Source: Pegoplata infirma (Eukaryota; Arthropoda; Insecta; Diptera; Anthomyiidae). From it: a DNA stretch of 64,000 bases. The translations under genes were made by a program, and so were the position numbers. This document shows positions 33,901 through 46,900 of the stretch, piece by piece (the first letter of the stretch is position 1; each line of letters begins with the position of its first letter). The notes beneath the pieces are model-generated. The model was not told the DNA's origin. It ran no database searches and was given only the letters and a program-made list of their open reading frames with translations. Location of the stretch: the NCBI GenBank assembly GCA_963921195.1, contig OY992537.1, forward strand, positions 149,227,841 to 149,291,840. The letters run 5' to 3'.

Positions 33901-35972
33901 AATCGGAGCAATAGTTGCAGAGATACAGCCGTTGAAAATAAAAGGTCTCCAGACTACGAAAAATTACAAGTTTATCATTTTTGAAAAAATAAATTTTTTT
34001 AAAAATTTAAAATCGAGCAATCTCTTTTATTCTAATTAAACTTTATTGAAAAAGATTTAAATTCGTGCAAAGGCATTTGAAATCGATATAATGGTAACCT
34101 TGATATAGCCATTTCAAGTTATTACAAGTAACCCGAAAATATTTTTGATATGAATGCATAAATATCTGTTAATACTAGTCTGATAGTCTTAATTTTTTTC
34201 TGTCATGATAAAGCTAATATACTTATGCATTCTAATTTTTATAGAGTCAAAATCGGATCATTATTTACCGAGTTATAGCAATTTAAAAATGAGAGTCTCC
34301 AAGAAACCTTAAATAATGGGTTTCTCATTAAAATGAAAAAAAAAAAAACTTTGCATAAATGCATATATCTCTGTAAGTACCAGCCCGATTGTCTCACATT
34401 TGGTTCCAGAGGAAAGATAAAGTCTCAATCTTTTATTTTTTAGTTATTTTGACAAAATCGGAGCAATAGTTGCAGAGATACAGCCGTTGAAAGTAAAAGG
34501 TCTCCAGACTACGAAAAATTACAAGTTTATCATTTTTGAAAAAATAAATTTTTTTAAAAATTTAAAATCGAGCAATCTCTTTTATTCTATTTAAACTTTA
34601 TTGAAAAAGATTTAAATTCGTGCAAAGGCATTAGAAAACGATAGAATGGTAACCTTGATATAGCCATTTCAAGTTATTACAAGTAACCCGAAAATATTTT
34701 TGATATGAATGCATAAATATCTGTTAATACTAGTCCGATAGTCTTAATTTTTTTCTGTCATGATAAAGCTAATATACTTATGCCTTCTAGTTTTTATAGA
34801 GTCAAAATCGGATCATTATTTACCGAGTTATAGCAATTTAAAAATGAGGGTCTCCAAAAAACCTTAAATAATGGGTTTCTCATAAAAATGAAAAAAAAAC
34901 TTTGCATAAATGCATATATCTCTGTAAGTACCAGCCCGATTGTCTCACATTTGGTTCCAGAGGAAAGATAAAGTCTCAATCTTTTATTTTTTTGTTATTT
35001 TGACAAAATCGGAGCAATAGTTGCAGAGATACAGCCGTTGAAAGTAAAAGGTCTCCAGACTACGAAAAATTACAAGTTTATCATTTTTGAAAAAATAATT
35101 TTTTTTAAAAATTTAAAATCGAGCAATCTCTTTTATTCGAATTAAACTTTATTGAAAAAGATTTAAATTCGTGCAAAGGCATTTGAAATCGATATAATGG
35201 TAACCTTGATATAGCCATTTCAAGTTATTACAAGTAACCCGAAAATATTTTTGATATGAATGCATAAATATCTGTTAATACTAGTCCGATAGTCTTAATT
35301 TTTTTCTGTCATGATAAAGCTAATATACTTATGCATTCTAATTTTTATAGAGTCAAAATCGGATCATTATTTACCGAGTTATAGCAATTTAAAAATGAGG
35401 GTCTCCAAAAAACCTTAAATAATGGGTTTCTCATAAAAATGAAAAATAAACTTTGCATAAATGCATATATCTCTGTAAGTACCAGCCCGATTGTCTCACA
35501 TTTGGTTCCAGAGGAAAGATAAAGTCTCAATCTTTTATTTTTTTGTTATTTTGACAAAATCGGAGCAATAGTTGCAGAGATACAGCCGTTGGAAGTAAAA
35601 GGTCTCCAGACTACGAAAAATTACAACTTTATCATTTTTGAAAAAAAAATTTTTTTAAAAATTTAAAATCGAGCAATCTCTTTTATTCTATTTAAACTTT
35701 ATTGAAAAAGATTTAAATTCGTGCAAAGGCATTTGAAATCGAAATAATGGTAACCTTGATATAGCCATTTCAAGTTATTACAAGTAACCCGAAAATATTT
35801 TTGATATGAATGCATAAATATCTGTTAATACTAGTCCGATAGTCTTAATTTTTTGCTGTCATGATAAAGCTAATATACTTATGCATTCTAGTTTTTATAG
35901 AGTCAAAATCGGATCATTATTTACCGAGTTATAGCAATTTAAAAATGAGGGTCTCCAAAAAACCTTAAATAA
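18925..35972 (-). repeat. 551-bp satellite array, inverted orientation, first block
   Basis: About 31 monomers, all reverse-complemented relative to 1-18,924. Most are full length. Rearranged units occur at about 22,836 (jump from 'tagtctta' to 'tcggagcaatt'), at 24,290-24,420 (scrambled short pieces), at 24,697 (14-base loss after 'gagttatag'), and at 28,112 and 32,634 (identical abnormal join 'catttggttaaaaatgagg'). No gene is present. The last three bases (TAA, 35970-35972) are the left copy of the foldback target duplication. Confidence 0.96.
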
Positions 35973-37939
35973 CACTGTGCAACAAATTTTGGGTCATCGC
36001 ATTGAGCCTCAATGCCTTCAACGCCATATGAAAGTAGACAATCAAATGGACAAAATCACCAAAGGGTTTTGCAAAGTCAGTTCGGATTTCTTTTTTATAG
36101 CCCACTGAAGTTTTTATTTTTTTATCAAAGGCGTTTGGAAAACGTCAAAAATACTATAATAAGAACACATCTGAGCTTCAAAATATGATATGATGTCTTC
36201 AGTGAAATTTTATGGCGGTTCTTTTTTAAGAACATTTTAACCCTCCAACTGCCATTTTAAGGGGTCATTTTAGTCCTTTTTTAAAAACTAAACGCAGAAG
36301 TCTAATAAAACATCCATTTAGAGTTAAAATGTTCTACAAATATTTTCCCCATAAAATTTCACTAGGGGTTGTCGAATGTTCAAAGTTTGTGCGACATGCG
36401 CAAAGTGCTTAAAAAGGGTCAAGTATAAATAATCAATGTTTGTTATTTATTTTTACCAAAGCAGTGTTAAAAAATATCGACAAAAAACAATGCAAATATA
36501 CTTTTGAGCTAAAAATGATGTTCTGATGTGTTCTATAAAATTTTATGATGATTCTTTTCTTTGACCAAATTAACCCTCTAGCTCCCGTTTTAAAGGGTCA
36601 TTTTTGTCCCTTTTTAAAAGAAATACAAAAAAGTCTATAAAAAAGGCAGTTAAAGGGTTAAAATGTTTTACAAATATTTTCTGCATCAAATTTTTTCTGT
36701 GGAAATGGTGATCACGGCCAAAGTATTAAACAGATATAACAAAGACTTAGCATGTTTACTTGTTGTTGCCCTAAGCAGTTTGGTATTGCATTTGAGCGAA
36801 ATCGGTTCAGCGGTTCAAAAGTTATGATCGAAAATGTAAGAACACCTCGAAAATTGTGGTACATTCAACAGAACCTAAAAACACAAAATGCTTTGATTCG
36901 GAGGCTGGTTGACACATGTGAACAGAATCGATAACCGAATGGTATTAAAAGAAGTACAAACATATTAAAAAAAAAACATTTTCGTCAAATTTTTTTTTAC
37001 CAAAAAAATTTTTTCGCGGATTTTTATTATTTTATTTTTTTTGCAAATAAACTTTTTTACATCGTGCAGGGTATTAATACATTCGACAAAGTCGATTTTA
37101 ACTTGGTTACTTGTTTTTTTTTTATTTCGGCCCAAAAAAAAATATAAAAAAAAAATTTTGAATACTTTAAAATTTTTAAGCATTTTCTATATGCTGGACG
37201 AACTTTCTGTCTTAGACGTGCCCTAGTAAAATTTGATGCAGAAAATATTTGTAAAACATTTTAACCCTTTAACTGCCTTTTTATAGACTTTTTTGTATTT
37301 CTTTTAAAAAAGGACAAAAGTGACCTTTGAAAACGGGAGCTAGAGGGTTAATTTGGTCAAAGAAAAGAATCATCATAAAATTTTATAAAACACATCAGAA
37401 CATCATTTATAGTTCAAAAGTATATTTGCACTGTTTTTTGTCGATATTTTTTAACACTGCTTTGGTAAAAATAAATAACAAACATTGATTATTTATACTT
37501 GACCCTTTTTAAGCACTTTGCGCACGTCGCACAAACTTCGAACATTCGACAACCCCTAGTGAAATTTTATGAGGAAAATATTTGTAGAACATTTTAACCC
37601 TCTAAATAGACGTTTTATTAGACTTCTGTGTTTAGTTTTTGAAAAAGGATTAAAATGACCCCTTAAAATGGCAGTTAGAGGGTTAAAATGTTCTAATAAA
37701 AGAACCGCCATAAAATTTCACTGAAGACATCAAATCATATTTTGAAGCTCAGATGTGTTCTTATTATAGTATTTTTGACGTTTTCCAAACGCCTTTGATA
37801 AAAAAATAAAAACTTCAGTGGGCTATAAAAAAGTAATCCGAACTGACTTTGCAAAACCCTTTGGTGATTTTGTCCATTTGATGGTCTACTTTCATATGGC
37901 GTTGAAGCCATTGAGGCTCATTTTTCTTGTTGCACAGTG
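35973..37939. mobile_element. foldback DNA element with long inverted repeats, CACTA-like ends (1,967 bp)
   Basis: The element interrupts a satellite monomer, with TAA on both sides (35970-35972 and 37940-37942). The ends are CACTGTGCAACAA and its reverse complement. Long inverted arms run about 35973-36694 and 37228-37939, and are about 97% alike where I compared them. Each arm contains diverged internal repeats: 'attttaaccctccaactgcc' near 36234 resembles 'aattaaccctctagctccc' near 36568. The centre (about 36695-37227) is AT-rich with no convincing ORF. CACTG ends with a 3-bp duplication point to the CACTA/EnSpm (CMC) group, as a non-autonomous foldback derivative; this class call is inference. 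Confidence 0.8.
36695..37227. other. central spacer of the foldback element
   Basis: About 530 bp between the inverted arms, rich in A and T homopolymers. Open frames here are short and low-complexity and I do not believe them. A segment near 36796-36832 (containing 'gaaatcggttcagcggttc') resembles the satellite core. Confidence 0.6.
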
Positions 37940-40900
37940 TAATGGGTTTCTCATAAAAATGAAAAAAAAACTTTGCATAAATGCATATATCTCTGTAAGT
38001 ACCAGCCCGATTGTCTCACATTTGGTTCCAGAGGAAAGATAAAGTCTTAATATTTTATTTTTTTGTTATTTTGACAAAATCGGAGCAATAGTTGCAGAGA
38101 TACAGCCGTTGAAAGTAAAAGGTCTCCAGACTACGAAAAATTACAAGTTTATCATTTTTGAAAAAATAAATTTTTTTAAAAATTTAAAATCGAGCAATCT
38201 CTTTTATTCTATTTAAACTTTATTGAAAAAGATTTAAATTCGTGCAAAGGCATTTGAAAGCGATATAATGGTAACCTTGATATAGCCATTTCAAGTTATT
38301 ACAAATAACCCGAAAATATTTTTGATATGAATGCATAAATATCTGTTAATACTAGTCTGATATCTTAATTTTTTTCTGTCATGATAAAGCTAATATACTT
38401 ATGCATTCTAATTTTTATAGAGTCAAAATCGGATCATTATTTACCGAGTTATAGCAATTTAAAAATGAGGGTCTCCAAAAAACCTTAAATAATGGGTTTC
38501 TCATAAAAATGAAAAAAAAAAACTTTGCATAAATGCATATATCTCTGTAAGTACCAGCCCGATTGTCTCACATTTGGTTCCAGAGGAAAGATAAAGTCTC
38601 AATCTTTTATTTTTTTGTTATTTTGACAAAATCGGAGCAATAGTTGCAGAGATACAGCCGTTGAAAGTAAAAGGTCTCCAGACTACGAAAAATTACAAGT
38701 TTATCATTTTTGAAAAAATAAATTTTTTTAAAAATTTAAAATCGAGCAATCTTTTTTATTCTATTTAAACTTTATTGAAAAAGATTTAAATTCGTGCAAA
38801 GGCATAAGAAAACGATAGAATGGTAACCTTGATATAGCCATTTCAAGTTATTACAAGTAACCCGAAAATATTTTTGATATGAATGCATAAATATCTGTTA
38901 ATACTAGTCCGATAGTCTTAATTTTTTTCTGTCATGATAAAGCTAATATACTTATGCCTTCTAGTTTTTATAGAGTCAAAATCGGATCATTATTTACCGA
39001 GTTATAGCAATTTAAAAATGAGGGTCTCCAAAAAACCTTAAATAATGGGTTTCTCATAAAAATGAAAAAAAAACTTTGCATAAATGCATATATCTCTGTA
39101 AGTACCAGCCCGATTGTCTCACATTTGGTTCCAGAGGAAAGATAAAGTCTCAATCTTTTATTTTTTTGTTATTTTGACAAAATCGGAGCAATAGTTGCAG
39201 AGATACAGCCGTTGAAAGTAAAAGGTCTCCAGACTACGAAAAATTACAAGTTTATCATTTTTGAAAAAATAATTTTTTTTTAAAATTTAAAATCGAGCAG
39301 TCTCTTTTATTCGAGTTAAACTTTATTGAAAAAGATTTAAATTCGTGCAAAGGCATTTGAAATCGATATAATGGTAACCTTGATATAGCCATTTCAAGTT
39401 ATTACAAGTAACCCGAAAATATTTTTGATATGAATGCATAAATATCTGTTAATACTAGTCCGATAGTCTTAATTTTTTTCTGTCATGATAAAGCTAATAT
39501 ACTTATGCATTCTAATTTTTATAGAGTCAAAATCGGATCATTATTTACCGAGTTATAGCAATTTAAAAATGAGGGTCTCCAAAAAACCTTAAATAATGGG
39601 TTTCTCATAAAAATGAAAAAAATATTTGCATAAATGCATATATCTCTGTAAGTACCAGCCCGATTGTCTCACATTTGGTTCCAGAGGAAAGATAAAGTCT
39701 CAATCTTTTATTTTTTTGTTATTTTGACAAAATCGGAGCAATAGTTGCAGAGATACAGCCGTTGAAAGTAAAAGGTCTCCAGACTACGAAAAATTACAAG
39801 TTTATCATTTTTGAAAAAAAAAAAAATTTTTAAAAATTTAAAATCGAGCAATCTCTTTTATTCTATTTAAACTTTATTGAAAAAGATTTAAATTCGTGCA
39901 AAGGCATTAGAAAACGATAGAATGGTAACCTTGATATAGCCATTTCAAGTTATTACAAGTAACCCGAAAATATTTTTGATTTGAATGCATAAATATCTGT
40001 TAATACTAGTCTGATATTCTTAAATTTTTTCTGTCATGATAAAGCTAATATACTTATGCATTCTAGTTTTTATAGAGTCAAAATCGCATCATTATTTACC
40101 GAGTTATAGCAATTTAAAAATGAGGGTCTCCAAAAAACCTTAAATAATGGGTTTCTCATAAAAATGAAAAAAAAAAAAACTTTGCATAAATGCATATATT
40201 TCTGTAAGTACCAGCCCGATTGTCTCACATTTGGTTCCAGAGGAAAGATAAAGTCTCAATCTTTTATTTTTTTTGTTATTTTGACAAAATCGGAGCAATA
40301 GTTGCAGAGATACAGCCGTTGAAAGTAAAAGGTCTCCAGACTACGAAAAATTACAAGTTTATCATTTTTGAAAAAATAAATTTTTTTAAAAATTTAAAAT
40401 CGAGCAATCTCTTTTATTCTAATTAAACTTTATTGAAAAAGATTTAAATTCGTGCAAAGGCATTTGAAATTGATATAATGGTAACCTTGATATAGCCATT
40501 TCAAGTTATTACAAGTAACCCGAAAATATTTTTGATATGAATGCATAAATATCTGTTAATACTAGTCCGATAGTCTTAATATTTTTCTGTCATGATAAAG
40601 CTAATATACTTATGCATTCTAGTTTTTATAGAGTCAAAATCGGATCATTATTTACGGAGTTATAGGGTCTCCAAGAAACCTTAAATAATGGGTTTCTCAT
40701 AAAAATGAAAAAAAAACTTTGAATAAATGCATATATCTCTGTAAGTACCAGCCCGATTGCCTCACATTTGGTTCCAGAGGAAAGATAAAGTCTCAATATT
40801 TTATTTTTTTGTTATTTTGACAAAATCGGAGCAATAGTTGCAGAGATACAGCCGTTGAAAGTAAAAGGTCTCCAGACTACGAAAAATTACAAGTTTATCA

Positions 40901-43900
40901 TTTTTGAAAAAATAATTTTTTTTAAAAATTTAAAATCGAGCAATCTCTTTTATTCGAATTAAACTTTATTGAAAAAGATTTAAATTCGTGCAAAGGCATT
41001 TGAAATCGATATAATGGTAACCTTGATATAGCAATTTCAAGTTATTACAAGTAACCCGAAAATATTTTTGATATGAATGCATAAATATCTGTTAATACTA
41101 GTCCGATAGTCTTAATTTTTTTCTGTCATGATAAAGCTAATATAAGTACTTATGCATTCTAGTTTTTATAGAGTCAAAATCGGATCATTATTTACCGAGT
41201 TATAGCAATTTAAAAATGAGGGTCTCCAAGAAACCTTAAATAATGGGTTTCTCATAAAAATAAAAAAAAAACTTTGCATATATGCATATATCTCTGTAAG
41301 TACCAGCCCGATTGCCTCACATTTGGTTCCAGAGGAAAGATAAAGTCTCAATCTTTTATTTTTTTGTTATTTTGACAAAATCGGAGCAATAGTTGCAGAG
41401 ATACAGCCGTTGAAAGTAAAAGGTCTGCAGACTACGAAAAATTACAAGTTTATCATATTTGAAAAAAAAAAATTTTTTAAAAATTTAAAATCGAGCAATC
41501 TCTTTTATTCTATTTAAACTTTATTGAAAAAGATTTAAATTCGTGCAAAGGCATTAGAAAACGATAGAATGGTAACCTTGATATAGCCATTTCAAGTTAT
41601 TACAAGTAACCCGAAAATATTTTTGATATGAATGAATAAATATCTGTTAATACTAGTCTGATAGTCTTAAATATTTTCTGTCATGATAAAGCTAATATAC
41701 TTATGCATTCTAGTTTTTATAGAGTCAAAATCGCATCATTATTTACCGAGTTATAGCAATTTAAAAATGAGGGTCTCCAAAAAACCTTAAATAATGGGTT
41801 TCTCATAAAAATGAAAAAAAAAAACTTTGCATAAATGCATATATCTCTGTAAGTACCAGCCCGATTGTCTCACATTTGGTTCCAGAGGAAAGATAAAGTC
41901 TCAATATTTTATTTTTTTGTTATTTTGACAAAATCGGAGCAATAGTTGCAGAGATACAGCCGTTGAAAGTAAAAGGTCTCCAGACTACGAAAAATTACAA
42001 GTTTATCATTTTTGAAAAAATAAATTTTTTTAAAAATTTAAAATCGAGCAATCTCTTTTATTCTAATTAAACTTTATTGAAAAAGATTTAAATTCGTGCA
42101 AAGGCATTTGAAATTGATATAATGGTAACCTTGATATAGCCACTTCAAGTTACTACAAGTAACCCGAAAATATTTTTGATATGAATGCATAAATATCTGT
42201 TAATACTAGTGCGATAGTCTTAATTTTTTTCTGTCATGATAAAGCTAATATACTTATGCATTCTAGTTTTTATAGAGTCAAAATCGGATCATTATTTACC
42301 GAGTTATAGCAATTTAAAAATGAGGGTCTCCAAGAAACCTTAAATGATGGGTTTCTCATAAAAATGAAAAAAAAACTTTGAATAAATGCATATATCTCTG
42401 TAAGTACCAGCCCGATTGCCTCACATTTGGTTCCAGAGGAAAGATAAAGTCTCAATATTTTATTTTTTTGTTATTTTGACAAAATCGGAGCAATAGTTGC
42501 AGAGATACAGCCGTTGAAAGTAAAAGGTCTCCAGACTACGAAAAATTACAAGTTTATCATTTTTGAAAAAATAAATTTTTTTAAAAATTTAAAATCGAGC
42601 AATCTCTTTTATTCTAATTAAACTTTATTGAAAAAGATTTAAATTCGTGCAAAGGCATTTGAAATCGATATAATGGTAACCTTGATATAGCCATTTCAAG
42701 TTATTACAAGTAACCCGAAAATATTTTTGATATGAATGCATAAATATCTGTTAATACTAGTCCGATAGTCTTAATTTTTTTCTGTCATGATAAAGCTAAT
42801 ATACTTATGCATTCTAGTTTTTATAGAGTCAAAATCGGATCATTATTTACCGAGTTATAGCAATTTAAAAATGAGGGTCTCCAAGAAACCTTAAATAATG
42901 GGTTTCTCATAAAAATAAAAAAAAACTTTGCATAAATGCATATATCTCTGTAAGTACCAGCCCGATTGCCTCACATTTGGTTCCAGAGGAAAGATAAAGT
43001 CTCAATCTTTTATTTTTTTGTTATTTTGACAAAATCGGAGCAATAGTTGCAGAGATACAGCCGTTGAAAGTAAAAGGTCTCCAGACTACGAAAAATTACA
43101 AGTTTATCATTTTTGAAAAAAAATTTTTTTTTAAAAATTTAAAATCGAGCAATCTCTTTTATTCTATTTAAACTTTATTGAAAAAGATTTAAATTCGTGC
43201 AAAGGCATTAGAAAACGATAGAATGGTAACCTTGATATAGCCATTTCAAGTTATTACAAGTAACCCGAAAATATTTTTGATATGAATGCATAAATATCTG
43301 TTAATACTAGTCTGATAGTCTTAAATTTTTTCTGTCATGATAAAGCTAATATACTTATGCATTCTAGTTTTTATAGAGTCAAAATCGCATCATTATTTAC
43401 CGAGTTATAGCAATTTAAAAATGAGGGTCTCCAAAAAACCTTAAATAATGGGTTTCTCATAAAAATGAAAAAAAAAACTTTGCATAAATGCATATATCTC
43501 TGTAAGTACCAGCCCGATTGTCTCACATTTGGTTCCAGAGGAAAGATAAAGTCTCAATCTTTTATTTTTTTGTTATTTTGACAAAATCGGAGCAATAGTT
43601 GCAGAGATACAGCCGTTGAAAGTAAAAGGTCTCCAGACTACGAAAAATTACAAGTTTATCATTTTTGAAAAAATAATTTTTTTTAAAAATTTAAAATCGA
43701 GCAATCTCTTTTATTCTAATTAAATTTTATTGAAAAAGATTTAAATTCGTGCAAAGGCATTTGAAATTGATATAATGGTAACCTTGATATAGCCATTTCA
43801 AGTTATTACAAGTAACCCGAAAATATTTTTGATATGAATGCATAAATATCTGTTAATACTAGTCCGATAGTCTTAATTTTTTTCTGTCATGATAAAGCTA

Positions 43901-46900
43901 ATATACTTATGCATTCTAGTTTTTATAGAGTCAAAATCGGATCATTATTTACCGAGTTATAGCAATTTAAAAATGAGGGTCTCCAAGAAACCTTAAATAA
44001 TGGGTTTCTCATAAAAATGAAAAAAAAACTTTGAATAAATGCATATATCTCTGTAAGTACCAGCCCGATTGCCTCACATTTGGTTCCAGAGGAAAGATAA
44101 AGTCTCAATATTTAATTTTTTTGTTATTTTGACAAAATCGGAGCAATAGTTGCAGAGATACAGCCGTTGAAAGTAAAAGGTCTCCAGACTACGAAAAATT
44201 ACAAGTTTATCATTTTTGAAAAAATAAATTTTTTTAAAAATTTAAAATCGAGCAATCTCTTTTATTCTAATTAAACTTTATTGAAAAAGATTTAAATTCG
44301 TGCAAAGGCATTTGAAATCGATATAATGGTAACCTTGATATAGCCATTTCAAGTTATTACAAGTAACCCGAAAATATTTTTGATATGAATGCATAAATAT
44401 CTGTTAATACTAGTCCGATAGTCTTAATTTTTTTCTGTCATGATAAAGCTAATATACTTATGCATTCTAGTTTTTATAGAGTCAAAATCGGATCATTATT
44501 TACCGAGTTATAGCAATTTAAAAATGAGGGTCTCCAAGAAACCTTAAATAATGGGTTTCTCATAAAAATAAAAAAAAAAACTTTGCATAAATGCATATAT
44601 CTCTGTAAGTACCAGCCCGATTGCCTCACATTTGGTTCCAGAGGAAAGATAAAGTCTCAAATTTTTTATTTTTTTGTTATTTTGACAAAATCGGAGCAAT
44701 AGTTGCAGAGATACAGCCGTTGAAAGTAAAAGGTCTCCAGACTACGAAAAATTACAAGTTTATCATTTTTTTTAAAAATTTAAAATCGAGCAATCTCTTT
44801 TATTCTATTTAAACTTTATTGAAAAAAATTTAAATTCGTGCAAAGGCATTTGAAATCGAAATAATGGTAACCTTGATATAGCCATTTCAAGTTATTACAA
44901 GTAACCCGAAAATATTTTTGATATGAATGCATAAATATCTGTTAATACTAGTCCGATAGTCTTAATTTTTTTCTGTCATGATAAAGCTAATATTCTTATG
45001 CCTTATAGTTTTTATAGAGTTAAAATCGGATCATTATTTACCGAGTTATAGCAATTTAAAAATGAGGGTCTCCAAAAAACCTTAAATAATGGGTTTCTCA
45101 TAAAAATGAAAAATAAACTTTGCATAAATGCATATATCTCTGTAAGTACCAGCCCGATTGTCTCACATTTGGTTCCAGAGGAAAGATACAGTCTCAATCT
45201 TTTATTTTTTTGTTATTTTGACAAAATCGGAGCAATAGTTGCAGAGATACTGCCGTTGAAAGTAAAAGGTCTCCAGACTACGAAAAATTACAACTTTATC
45301 ATTTTTGAAAAAATAAATTTTTTTAAAAATTTAAAATCGAGCAATCTCTTTTATTCTATTTAAACTTTATTGAAAAAGATTTAAATTCGTGCAAAGGCAT
45401 TTGAAATCGAAATAATGGTAACCTTGATATAGCCATTTCAAGTTATTACAAGTAACCCGAAAATATTTTTGATTTGAATGCATAAATATCTGTTAATACT
45501 AGTCCGATAGTCTTAATTTTTTGCTGTCATGATAAAGCTAATATACTTATGCATTCTAGTTTTTATAGAGTCAAAATCGGATCATTATTCACCGAGTTAT
45601 AGCAATTTAAAAATGAGGGTCTCCAAAAAACCTTAAATAATGGGTTTCTCATAAAAATGAAAAAAAAAACTTTGCATAAATGCATATATCTCTGTAAGTA
45701 CCAGCCCGATTGTCTCACATTTGGTTCCAGAGGAAAGATAAAGTCTCAATCTTTTATTTTTTTGTTATTTTGACAAAATCGGAGCAATAGTTGCAGAGAT
45801 ACAGCCGTTGAAAGTAAAAGGTCTCCAGACTACGAAAAATTACAAGTTTATCATTTTTGAAAAAATAAATTTTTTTAAAAATTTAAAATCGAGCAATCTC
45901 TTTTATTCTATTTAAACTTTATTGAAAAAGATTTAAATTCGTGCAAAGGCATTAGAAAACGATAGAATGGTAACCTTGATATAGCCATTTCAAGTTATTA
46001 CAAGTAACCCGAAAATATTTTTGATATGAATGCATAAATATCTGTTAATACTAGTCCGATAGTCTTAATTTTTTTCTGTCATGATAAAGCTAATATACCT
46101 ATGCCTTCTAGTTTTTATAGAGTCAAAATCGGATCATTATTTACCGAGTTATAGCAATTTAAAAATGAGGGTCTCCAAAAAAACTTTAATAATGGGTTTC
46201 TCATAAAAATGAAAAAAAAAAAACTTTGCATAAATGCATATATCTCTGTAAGTACCAGCCCGATTGTCTCACATTTGGTTCCAGAGGAAAGACAAAGTCT
46301 CAATCTTTAATTTTTTTGTTATTTTTACAAAATCGGAGCAATAGTTGCAGAGATACAGCCGTTGAAAGTAAAAGGTCTCCAGACTACGAAAAATTACAAG
46401 TTTATCATTTTTGAAAAAATAATTTTTTTTTAAAAATTTAAAATCGAGCAATCTCTTTTATTCTAATTAAACTTTATTGAAAAAGATTTAAATTCGTGCA
46501 AAGGCATTTGAAATTGATATAAGGGTAACCTTGATATAGCCATTTCAAGTTATTACAAGTAACCCGAAAATATTTTTGATATGAATGCATAAATATCTGT
46601 TAATACTAGTCCGATAGTCTTAATTTTTTTCTGTCATGATAAAGCTAATATACTTATGCATTCTAGTTTTTATAGAGTCAAAATCGGATCATTATTTACC
46701 GAGTTATAGCAATTTAAAAATGAGGGTCTCCAAGAAACCTTAAATAATGGGTTTCTCATAAAAATTAAAAAAAACTTTGAATAAATGCATATATCTCTGT
46801 AAGTACCAGCCCGATTGCCTCACATTTGGTTCCAGAGGAAAGATAAAGTCTCAATATTTTATTTTTTTGTTATTTTGACAAAATCGGAGCAATAGTTGCA

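Noticed and set aside
35973..35979. The CACTGTG end read as a Transib/RAG-type recombination signal.
   Set aside because: The target duplication is 3 bp (TAA), not the 5 bp expected for Transib, and no nonamer-like second block was evident.
36752..36934. A 60-codon frame in the foldback centre and a 72-codon minus frame at 36965-37183.
   Set aside because: Short, low-complexity or without domains, in an AT-rich spacer; no support as genes.
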